Part shown: positions 42,986-50,511 of the stretch, one piece after another
How positions within the stretch are numbered: the first letter of the stretch is position 1
Layout: each line of letters begins with the position of its first letter
From: an uncultured Kangiella sp.
GTDB taxonomy: Bacteria; Pseudomonadota; Gammaproteobacteria; Enterobacterales; Kangiellaceae
DNA: 64,000 nt
Reading direction: 5' to 3'
Assembly (NCBI GenBank): GCA_950096615.1
Contig: CATNCP010000003.1
Span: 1 to 64,000, forward strand
Translations under genes and position numbers: made by a program
Notes under the pieces: generated by a model
Told to the model about the DNA's origin: nothing
The model's input: the letters and a program-made list of their open reading frames with translations, nothing else
Database searches by the model: none

Positions 42986-44460
42986 TTCAACATTTACCTA
43001 TTTTGCAGGTAATTATTCCATTACTTGCAGCTCCAATATGTTTCATTTTAAAGGAAGCGCGTCTGGTGCGTTGGTTTGTATTAATCGCCAATGCCATGGC
43101 TTTTGTTATCAGTATCATGCTGCTTCAGCAAGTCAATCTACACGGCACTCTGGTTTATTCGTTAGGCGGCTGGGAAGCGCCGATCGGAATCGAGTATCGA
43201 ATTGATGAGCTGAATGCTTATTTACTGATACTGGTCACTTCAATCAGCACTATTACGTTGATGGCCGCTGGCAAAAGTTTGACCAAAGAAATTCCAGAGT
43301 CAAAAATCACCTATTTCTACATCGCATACATGCTGTGCCTTACAGGCCTACTGGGTATCGTTGCGACGGGTGATGCCTTTAATGTGTTTGTATTCCTAGA
43401 GATCTCTTCTTTGGCGTCTTACACCATGATCGCTATGGGTAATGATCGTCGTTCATTGTGGGCGTCCTATCAGTACTTGATTATGGGTACCATTGGTGCG
43501 ACCTTCATTTTGATTGGTATTGGTCTGATGTACATGATGACTGGTACTTTGAACTTGTACGATCTTGCCGAGCGTCTGCCAGAAGTTGAGCATACAAAAA
43601 CAGTTTTCACTGCTTTTGCCTTCTTCCTAGTTGGTGTTTGTTTAAAGCTGGCCCTGTTCCCATTGCACCTATGGTTACCGAATGCTTACGCTTACGCGCC
43701 ATCCATCGCGACGGTCTTCTTGGCTGCGACGGCGACTAAAGTGGCGATTTACGTCCTGCTACGCTTTATATTCTCGGTTTACGGCTTCGAGTTCTCCTTT
43801 ACGCACTTACCTTTGACCGAAATTCTCGTTAGCTTGGGACTGCTTGGTGTGATTGCTGCATCTATCGTGGCGATTTATCAAACCAATGTTAAGCGCTTAT
43901 TTGCTTACTCCAGCGTGAGTCAAATTGGTTACATGATCTTGGGTATTGGTGTCGGTACGAAAACAGGCCTTACGGCAACCATGTTGCACCTGTTTAATCA
44001 TGCTCTGATGAAAAGCGCCATCTTCTTGGCTCTTGCAGGTGTGGTCTATCGAGTGGGTAGCGTAAATATCAAAGCCTTTGCAGGATTAGGCCGCCAAATG
44101 CCATGGACTATGGCTGCGATTGTAGTCGGTGGCTTAAGTTTGATTGGCGTGCCATTGACCGTCGGTTTCGTGAGTAAGTGGTACCTAGTCTTAGCATTAT
44201 TAGAGAGTAATATGTGGCCGGTGGCGGTGTTGGTCTTAGTTGGTTCCTTACTGGCTATTGCTTATATCTGGCGTATTGTTGAAGTCGCTTACTTCAAACC
44301 AGCGCTACAAAATAATCAGGCTTATAAAGAGGCGCCGTTGGCAATCTTAATTCCAGCGTGGATTTTCGTGATAGCGAATATTTACTTCGGTATTGATACG
44401 AGCTTTACCGCTGGTGTTTCAGAGAAAACCGCAGAATTGTTGTTTGGGGGCGTTCGATGA
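42982..44460 (+). CDS. mrpD: Na+/H+ antiporter subunit D (Mrp-like)
   Basis: 492 residues starting at GTG (42982). Fourteen or so membrane helices of the NuoL/M/N antiporter fold. The helix-5 Glu is in FVFLEISSLASYTM, the helix-7 Lys in CLKLALFPLHLWLPNAY, the discontinuous-helix region in TATKVAIYVLLR, and FAYSSVSQIGYMILGIG, LFNHALMKSAIFL and FVSKWYLVLALLE follow. One of three such subunits in the operon. Confidence 0.92.
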   Translation: MIQHLPILQVIIPLLAAPICFILKEARLVRWFVLIANAMAFVISIMLLQQVNLHGTLVYSLGGWEAPIGIEYRIDELNAYLLILVTSISTITLMAAGKSLTKEIPESKITYFYIAYMLCLTGLLGIVATGDAFNVFVFLEISSLASYTMIAMGNDRRSLWASYQYLIMGTIGATFILIGIGLMYMMTGTLNLYDLAERLPEVEHTKTVFTAFAFFLVGVCLKLALFPLHLWLPNAYAYAPSIATVFLAATATKVAIYVLLRFIFSVYGFEFSFTHLPLTEILVSLGLLGVIAASIVAIYQTNVKRLFAYSSVSQIGYMILGIGVGTKTGLTATMLHLFNHALMKSAIFLALAGVVYRVGSVNIKAFAGLGRQMPWTMAAIVVGGLSLIGVPLTVGFVSKWYLVLALLESNMWPVAVLVLVGSLLAIAYIWRIVEVAYFKPALQNNQAYKEAPLAILIPAWIFVIANIYFGIDTSFTAGVSEKTAELLFGGVR

Positions 44461-45959
44461 TAGACGCAATCATGTCTCAAGACATATTAATGCAATGGAT
44501 CATTATCCTGCCACTACTGGCGATCCCAGGGATTTTATTGTTCCATAAAGCGCCAAACTTACGCGAGGCTGCGACGCTTATCGTGGGTGGCCTGTTGTTA
44601 ATCGCGGTTATCGCTTTCTACCAAGGTTTTGACGCTGGGGAAGCGCCATATGTTCATTGGTGGGAGTTGATGCCTGGGCTGGACATAGCGTTTCGCGCCG
44701 AGCCTTTGGGGGTCTTGTTCAGCTTGGTGGCCGGCTCTTTATGGTTGGTGACATCAATCTACGCGATAGGCTACATGCGTGGGCACGGTGAGGCTAACCA
44801 GACCCGCTTTTACTGCTGTTTCGCGATTGCGATTTCAGGCGTTATGGGCTTGGCCTTTGCTGATAACTTGTTCACGCTGTTCGTATTCTATGAAGTACTA
44901 ACTTTATCAACCTATCCGCTAGTAACTCATGCGGGCACAGATAAAGCGCGTCATGGTGGACGAGTTTACTTGTCGATCTTACTGTCGACCTCGATTCTAT
45001 TCTTCCTATTCGCGATTATCGGCACTTGGGCTGAAGCTGGAACCTTGACCTTCGTGCAGGGTGGTGTTTTTGATACGACTACTTCTAAAACAGTGTTATC
45101 GGTGCTGTTGGTGCTCTTTATTTTCGGTATCGGCAAAGCAGCTGTAATGCCTTTCCACCGCTGGCTACCCGCAGCAATGGTGGCGCCGACACCGGTTAGC
45201 GCTTTATTGCACGCAGTAGCGGTGGTGAAGGCTGGTGTCTTTACCATTCTGAAAGTGTGCGTTTATATTTTTGGTATTGATCTGTTGGCTGACCTAGCGA
45301 TTACCGACTGGTTATTGTATCTCGCTACAGCGGGCGTGCTGCTAGCCTCGTTAGTTGCGATGCGCCAAGATAATCTGAAAAAACGTTTGGCTTATTCGAC
45401 TGTGGGACAGCTGGGTTACATCACCATAGGTGCTTTGCTAGCGACCCAAGCCGGTGTATTAGGCGGTGCGCTGCATATCGTGGCCCATGCTTTCGGTAAG
45501 ATTACGTTATTCTTCTGTGCGGGTGCGATTATGGTGGCTGCGCATAAAACTGAGATCAGCGACATGCGTGGTCTTGGTAAGTCCATGCCGATTACCATGA
45601 TCGCCTTCTTTGTCGGCAGCATGAGCATTATTGGATTACCGCCAGCTGCGGGTATGTGGAGCAAATGGTATTTATTCATGGGGACGTTGGAAGCGGATCA
45701 GTTAGCGGTGATGATTATTTTGATGATCAGCTCATTGCTAAACATTGCTTACTTGTTGCCGATTCCGTTACGCGCTTTCTTCGATGGTGAGCGTAGCGTG
45801 GTAACTATCCGACGGGACCAAATTAAAGAGGCCCCTTGGCCTAGTTTACTAGCATTGAGTATTACTGCGATTATGACAATGGTTTTCTTTTTCTGGCCTC
45901 AGGTTTTCTACGGCTTAGCTGAGTCGCTTGCAAGCATCGCTGGAGGGACTAATGGATAA
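44457..45959 (+). CDS. Second antiporter subunit of the Mrp-like operon (MrpA/NuoL-like)
   Basis: 500 residues, starting in the mrpD stop (ATGA). Closer to the NuoL/MrpA N-terminal type than to MrpD: helix-5 Glu in FVFYEVLTLSTYPL, helix-7 Lys in GIGKAAVMPFHRWLPAAM, then APTPVSALLHAVAVVKAGVF, LAYSTVGQLGYI and a late AFGKITLFFCAGAIM. The C-terminal extension of canonical MrpA (MbhD-MbhE part, several hundred residues) is absent; that material is instead fused to MrpB upstream. Confidence 0.9.
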   Translation: MIDAIMSQDILMQWIIILPLLAIPGILLFHKAPNLREAATLIVGGLLLIAVIAFYQGFDAGEAPYVHWWELMPGLDIAFRAEPLGVLFSLVAGSLWLVTSIYAIGYMRGHGEANQTRFYCCFAIAISGVMGLAFADNLFTLFVFYEVLTLSTYPLVTHAGTDKARHGGRVYLSILLSTSILFFLFAIIGTWAEAGTLTFVQGGVFDTTTSKTVLSVLLVLFIFGIGKAAVMPFHRWLPAAMVAPTPVSALLHAVAVVKAGVFTILKVCVYIFGIDLLADLAITDWLLYLATAGVLLASLVAMRQDNLKKRLAYSTVGQLGYITIGALLATQAGVLGGALHIVAHAFGKITLFFCAGAIMVAAHKTEISDMRGLGKSMPITMIAFFVGSMSIIGLPPAAGMWSKWYLFMGTLEADQLAVMIILMISSLLNIAYLLPIPLRAFFDGERSVVTIRRDQIKEAPWPSLLALSITAIMTMVFFFWPQVFYGLAESLASIAGGTNG

Positions 45960-46296
45960 GCAGAACGCTAACGAGAAACAGTACTTATTTGACAACCCTA
46001 AGAACGTAAAACGTTTGCTATACATAGTGTACGCCTGCTGTGCGGTATTAGTTTTATTGGAGTTTGTGATTCATCGCCATATTTATCACTCGTGGGAAGA
46101 GCTGTTTGGCTTCTACCCAATCTACGGCTTTGTGGGCTGTGTTGTGTTGGTGTTGGTCGCTAAATGGATGAGAACCTTTTTAATGCGTGACGAAGATTAC
46201 TACGACAAATTAGAAAGTAAGCAACATCCTAAACCAGCGAACAAAAAGCAAACAGAAGCTGAGCAAGCGCAAGGAGGCAATGATGTGGATGCCTGA
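45952..46296 (+). CDS. Small two-helix membrane protein in the Mrp-like operon
   Basis: 114 residues from the ATG at 45952, which follows GGAGGGACTA; an upstream TTG (45928) has no ribosome binding site. It overlaps the previous gene by 8 bases and the next by 17. Two membrane helices (LLYIVYACCAVLVLLEFVIH and YGFVGCVVLVLVAKWMRTFL) with charged ends (MRDEDYYDKLESK) and a Lys/Gln/Glu tail. Not one of the canonical MrpA-G subunits. It is probably an accessory subunit of this variant complex (inference from overlap and spacing). Confidence 0.75.
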   Translation: MDKQNANEKQYLFDNPKNVKRLLYIVYACCAVLVLLEFVIHRHIYHSWEELFGFYPIYGFVGCVVLVLVAKWMRTFLMRDEDYYDKLESKQHPKPANKKQTEAEQAQGGNDVDA

Positions 46297-47974
46297 GTTA
46301 CCTGCGTTTGTACCATTTTTTATCGGTGCACTGATTGCTTTAGTCACTACCGGAAAGGTTCGTCAGGCGATATTATTGGTTACACCTGTCTTGAGTGGCT
46401 TGCATTTATTAACGGTGCCCGTCGGTACCGTACTAAGCTTCAGTTTCTTAAACTTTGAGCTCGAAGTGTTTGAAGTCGATAAGCTAAGCCTACTATTCGG
46501 TTACATTTTCCACATAGCAGCCTTTATCTGCATGCTATTCGCTTTGCACGTTAAAGATACGTTACAGCAAGTCAGTGGCTTATTGTATGCCGGTAGTGCT
46601 ATTGGAGCGGTGTTTGCCGGGGATTTGATAACGTTATTTATCTTCTGGGAATTGCTGGCCGTTACCTCAGTCTTCTTGATTTGGGCACGACGTACTGAGC
46701 GCGCTTATATTGCAGGGCTCCGATATTTAATTATCCAAGTCTTGTCGGGTGTGGTCTTATTGGTGGGCATCGTTTTCTATGCTTATAAGCACCAGTCGAT
46801 TAATTTTGAGTTTATTGGGCTGAACGATACTGCGAGTTGGTTAATTTTTATCGCTTTTGGTATCAAGTGTGCTTTCCCGATGCTGCACAACTGGTTAACC
46901 GATGCTTACCCAGAAGCGACGCCAACGGGTACGGTTTTCCTGAGCGCCTTCACAACGAAAGTAGCGGTCTACGCATTGGCTCGCGCATACCCTGGAACTG
47001 AGTTATTGGTTTATATTGGTGTGATCATGGCCTGTTTCCCAATTTTCTTTGCGGTGATTGAGAACGACCTACGCCGCGTATTGGCGTACAGCATGATTAA
47101 CCAGATTGGTTTCATGGTGGTGGGTATTGGTATTGGTACAGCCCTAGCCGTTAACGGTGCCGTATCTCACGCTTTCAACGATATTCTATTTAAAGGCTTG
47201 CTGTTCATGTCGATGGGCGCGGTTTTACACATGACGGGTAAAATTGACGGCTCTCGTTTGGGTGGTTTGTATAAAACCATGCCGAAGACCGCGATTCTTT
47301 GTATGGTCGGTGCGGCCTCGATTTCTGCGTTCCCGTTATTTAGTGGTTTCGTCAGTAAGTCGATGGTGATGTCGGCTGCACTTAATAACGGTTATGGCTG
47401 GGCTTGGCTACTATTGTTATTCTCGGCTGCTGGTGTGTTCCACCATGCGGGTATCAAGATTCCATACTTTGCATTCTTCGCACATGATTCTGGGATTCGT
47501 ACCTCTGAGCCACCGAAGAACATGTTGTTTGCGATGAGTATCGCTGCGGTGTTGTGTGTGGCGATAGGTGTTTATCCGCAAGCTCTGTATAGCCTGTTAC
47601 CTTTCGATACGGGGTACAATCCATACGACGCGACTCACGTGTTAACTCAAACGCAGTTACTGTTCTTCTCAGCATTAGCCTTTGTATGGTTAAACCTGAA
47701 GAATATGTATCCACCAGAGTTACCGTCAGTTAACTTGGATATCGATTGGTTTTATCGTCGACTCTTCCCAGCAATCTTGACGCCGTTTTTCAGTTTATTC
47801 TGGTCAATTGATCGAGCTGTTCGCGGAGTGTTCATGCGAGGTGTGAATGGTTTGCTTGGAGTGATTTCACGCCATGAGCCAGACGGTATCTTATCCAGAA
47901 CGCAGCTCTCGGGCAGTATGGTGATTTGGGTTAGTATCTTATTGGCTGTATTTTTGATATTGAGTTTTTGGTAA
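46280..47974 (+). CDS. Third antiporter subunit of the Mrp-like operon
   Basis: 564 residues. Tandem ATGs at 46280 and 46283; AAGGAGG is better spaced for the second. NuoL/M/N antiporter fold: helix-5 Glu in LFIFWELLAVTSVFL, helix-7 Lys in AFGIKCAFPMLHNWLTDAYP, SAFTTKVAVYALAR, VLAYSMINQIGFMVVGIG, HAFNDILFKGLLFMSMG. The C-terminal 150 residues add several helices. Longest and last subunit of the operon; the stop lies 29 bases before a bidirectional terminator. Confidence 0.9.
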   Translation: MMWMPELPAFVPFFIGALIALVTTGKVRQAILLVTPVLSGLHLLTVPVGTVLSFSFLNFELEVFEVDKLSLLFGYIFHIAAFICMLFALHVKDTLQQVSGLLYAGSAIGAVFAGDLITLFIFWELLAVTSVFLIWARRTERAYIAGLRYLIIQVLSGVVLLVGIVFYAYKHQSINFEFIGLNDTASWLIFIAFGIKCAFPMLHNWLTDAYPEATPTGTVFLSAFTTKVAVYALARAYPGTELLVYIGVIMACFPIFFAVIENDLRRVLAYSMINQIGFMVVGIGIGTALAVNGAVSHAFNDILFKGLLFMSMGAVLHMTGKIDGSRLGGLYKTMPKTAILCMVGAASISAFPLFSGFVSKSMVMSAALNNGYGWAWLLLLFSAAGVFHHAGIKIPYFAFFAHDSGIRTSEPPKNMLFAMSIAAVLCVAIGVYPQALYSLLPFDTGYNPYDATHVLTQTQLLFFSALAFVWLNLKNMYPPELPSVNLDIDWFYRRLFPAILTPFFSLFWSIDRAVRGVFMRGVNGLLGVISRHEPDGILSRTQLSGSMVIWVSILLAVFLILSFW

Positions 47975-48000
47975 AGACTAAGCTTAATGGATTTAATCTT

Positions 48001-48028
48001 AAAAAAGCCGGCAACTGCCGGCTTTTTT
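48001..48028. terminator. Bidirectional terminator between the Mrp operon and the secreted protein gene
   Basis: Six A, GCCGGC, loop AACT, GCCGGC, six T. Perfect symmetric hairpin between convergent genes. Confidence 0.93.
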
Positions 48029-48063
48029 GTTGGTTGAAAATTTATTGGTTGAAGAACTTAGCT

Positions 48064-50307
48064 TTACTGAACAATCACGAAGTTCTCAGTTTGTGGACAA
48101 ACACCTTCAAAGTTAACTCGGTATCTCCAGTCTGCTGTTGTATCGCCAAATGGAGGTCTACCTGTTTTCAGGTAAGCTTCAGAGCGAACACAGTACTGAG
48201 GAGAGATATTGTGTTTTCTGCCGCTACCTTTTGGGTTGTCATACTCGAACGTTTGAACGTTAAACCCTTTACCAATACCTGCGCCGAAGCCGCGGTGCTT
48301 GTTAGCAAAACATGATGATGCTGACAGGCAGGTTAAGTCGTTCACTTGTTTTGAGCCTTTGTGGACGTGATGGTCGTAGTATTCAGACGCTGACTCTTGG
48401 TTTAGCTTCTTAACGTTAGCGTTTAGCCAGTTCAGTAAGTTCGTACCAGGAACGGTAATACTGATGTTGCCCGTGTTGTATGTTACTGGGTGTTTACAGT
48501 TGTCCCATTCACGAGTGTCGCGACACGTATCCATGGCAATGATAATTTCAGCTTGTGAGCTGCCACATTGATAAGGCGTCGACTGACCGTACTCACCCCA
48601 TGGGTCACAACGCTCACGATGTTGCACGCTAATATCTAACCAGCGACGCATTTGTGCCAAGATACCCTGAGTACCGCGATAATCTGCGAAAATCTCACTG
48701 TGATCGTAGTTGTTGTAAACGGTTGGGCGTTGATAGTTAGTGGTCGCAAAGTCTACAGCAGCCCAGTTACTTTCAGAGGTGTTTTGAACGAACTGGTTGT
48801 ATTTATCCATGACATTTGCTGCCGTGATACTTGCGGCTAAACCTGGAGGGCCACCTACTTGATCGGCATTAATACTGACTTCTAGGCTATCCAAAGTTTG
48901 TTTAAGAGAGCTTGAAGATCCTGCTGCACCATTGGCTGAGAAAATGTCGCCAATTTTTAAGCCCAGTTCCGCTTTTTTAGCTTCGCGTTCTTCGTAGCTG
49001 TATTTTTTAGCATCGAACATGAAGACTAAATACAACGCCGAACCTAGGTTTGCACTACTGATAAAGTTGTCGCCACAACGCTCGCGGAAATCCGCCTTTG
49101 CTTCGTCATCGTTCGGAGACAGTACTTGATTGACTAATTGAGGGTATATAGCGTTAGTCGGGGTGTTAAGTTTCCAGAATTCACGACGGTTCTTAACTTT
49201 GACCACAAAGCGTACATGCTGTTCATCGGATACAGATTTAACGTAACGCTCCTTTTCACCTGATAACCCTAAACTAAAGTCATCGCCAGTAAAGCCCACT
49301 TTAGCAGATGCCGATACCTCTAATAATTCTGCTAAATGGCGATTATTATTGACGTAATCGATGCCGAAAGTACTCGGCTGTAATGGCGGGTTTTCCACGA
49401 TTTCAAAATCAGGGTGCTCAACGTTCAAGCAAGTTTCTTTAAGCGCTCCACGAACTAAGTCATAACCGTCACCTAAGAAAAAGCGATCTTGGTTAGTGGT
49501 TGTGCTATAAGCGCTGGATGATTGACCTGCCGGAGTATCGCGAGAGAGTACCGTTTTAAAACTTTGAGCACTCGCTTGGTAAGCATTATTTTTTTGATCG
49601 AGAGTGTTTAAGAAGCTGTATTTTGAGTAAAGGTTTGGTTTGGCTTTATAGTTCACAATCATTTTATTGCTGTAACGATAACTGCTACAACCTTTCGAAT
49701 TACAGGAGCGGACGCGGTGGCGTTTAACCTTTTTACCAGCGGACTCTGTAAAGTATTTGCTGCTGCCGTAACCGTCATAGACTTTCGACCAGCCACCATT
49801 ATTGGTTTGGACATAAAGTTCATTCCTAACCGAATAACCGCCGCCATTACCAGGTTGCCAAGACACACGGTAATTGTTGTCATTGGTGTAAACTGGAGAG
49901 GTTATTGATGATGGTGTGCCCGGTGGTACGTACGGGCCAGTTGAACCGCCACCACCGTCATCGCATTCATCAATTGGACGGATCTTGTTTTGTTTCGTGC
50001 CATGTAGTTGCTTTCCTACTAAAGGCGCAGGCTCAAGACAGGGCTCTATGCCGCCGCCAGTTCCGCCGCCGCCAGTTCCGCCGCCGCCAGTTCCGCCACC
50101 GCCAGTTCCGCCACCGCCATCATCGCAGCCATCAATAGGGATGATTTGATTGTGTGGTCCTTGATTTAAAGGAGCGGGTTCTAGGCAGGGCTCTATTTTT
50201 TGCAGCTCAGCCTTGTTATGGGGAGTTGCTTGCTCTTGAGCTTGTGCGGTAGAAATCCACAGCAGAGGCACTAAAGAGGCAACCGTGAGTGATTTAAACG
50301 TTTTCAT
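48064..50307 (-). CDS. Large secreted protein: duplicated Cys/Pro modules, Gly-rich linker, possible MACPF-like domain
   Basis: 747 residues from the ATG at 50307; a TTG at 50319 is in frame but abuts the AAAAGG element. Signal peptide residues 1-23 (cleavage after STAQA). Residues 38-63 and 87-118 are copies of one module (IEPCLEPAPL, then NxIxPID and CDDGGGG), joined by a (GGGGT)n linker at 64-86. Residues ~130-225 look like a fibronectin-III-like domain. The long region after residue ~260 has FRERCGDNFISSANLGSALYL-type sequence about 150 residues in, reminiscent of the MACPF/CDC core motif, with the preceding strand/helix pattern ELLEVSASAKVGF and VRFVVKVKNRREFW. Cys-rich C-terminus. No family is recognised with certainty; function is unknown. 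Divergent from the CadC-like regulator gene at 50512. Confidence 0.75.
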   Translation of the reverse strand: MKTFKSLTVASLVPLLWISTAQAQEQATPHNKAELQKIEPCLEPAPLNQGPHNQIIPIDGCDDGGGGTGGGGTGGGGTGGGGTGGGIEPCLEPAPLVGKQLHGTKQNKIRPIDECDDGGGGSTGPYVPPGTPSSITSPVYTNDNNYRVSWQPGNGGGYSVRNELYVQTNNGGWSKVYDGYGSSKYFTESAGKKVKRHRVRSCNSKGCSSYRYSNKMIVNYKAKPNLYSKYSFLNTLDQKNNAYQASAQSFKTVLSRDTPAGQSSSAYSTTTNQDRFFLGDGYDLVRGALKETCLNVEHPDFEIVENPPLQPSTFGIDYVNNNRHLAELLEVSASAKVGFTGDDFSLGLSGEKERYVKSVSDEQHVRFVVKVKNRREFWKLNTPTNAIYPQLVNQVLSPNDDEAKADFRERCGDNFISSANLGSALYLVFMFDAKKYSYEEREAKKAELGLKIGDIFSANGAAGSSSSLKQTLDSLEVSINADQVGGPPGLAASITAANVMDKYNQFVQNTSESNWAAVDFATTNYQRPTVYNNYDHSEIFADYRGTQGILAQMRRWLDISVQHRERCDPWGEYGQSTPYQCGSSQAEIIIAMDTCRDTREWDNCKHPVTYNTGNISITVPGTNLLNWLNANVKKLNQESASEYYDHHVHKGSKQVNDLTCLSASSCFANKHRGFGAGIGKGFNVQTFEYDNPKGSGRKHNISPQYCVRSEAYLKTGRPPFGDTTADWRYRVNFEGVCPQTENFVIVQ
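50051..50120. repeat. 15-base tandem repeat inside the secreted protein gene
   Basis: Four complete 15-base units (50051-50065, 50066-50080, 50081-50095, 50096-50110) and a partial fifth ending at 50120; plus-strand unit CCGCCGCCAGTTCCG with one A/G difference in copies four and five. On the minus strand it encodes GGGGT repeats. Unit length is a multiple of three, so copy changes would alter linker length without breaking the frame. Confidence 0.9.
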
Positions 50308-50511
50308 AGATTGTATCAACCTTTTTTATTTGTGAATTAAGCAATAAAAAAGTCTCACAATCGGCAAAAACTTAGCTGATGTCGTTGTGATATTTCGTTA
50401 ATTGTAATTTAATGGTAGTTTAATCATATAATAAAATAATAGCATTTTACTTTGCTAATCAATAAGTTGTGTTATTTGAAGCTGTATAGCTGAAAGAGAA
50501 GCCCCTACTGT

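Noticed and set aside
50051-50120. CRISPR-like regular repeat
   Set aside because: Units are contiguous without spacers and lie in frame inside a coding sequence.
49905-50149. Plus-strand Pro/Arg- and Pro-rich frames over the 15-base repeat
   Set aside because: They are the antisense reading of the GGGGT-encoding repeat.
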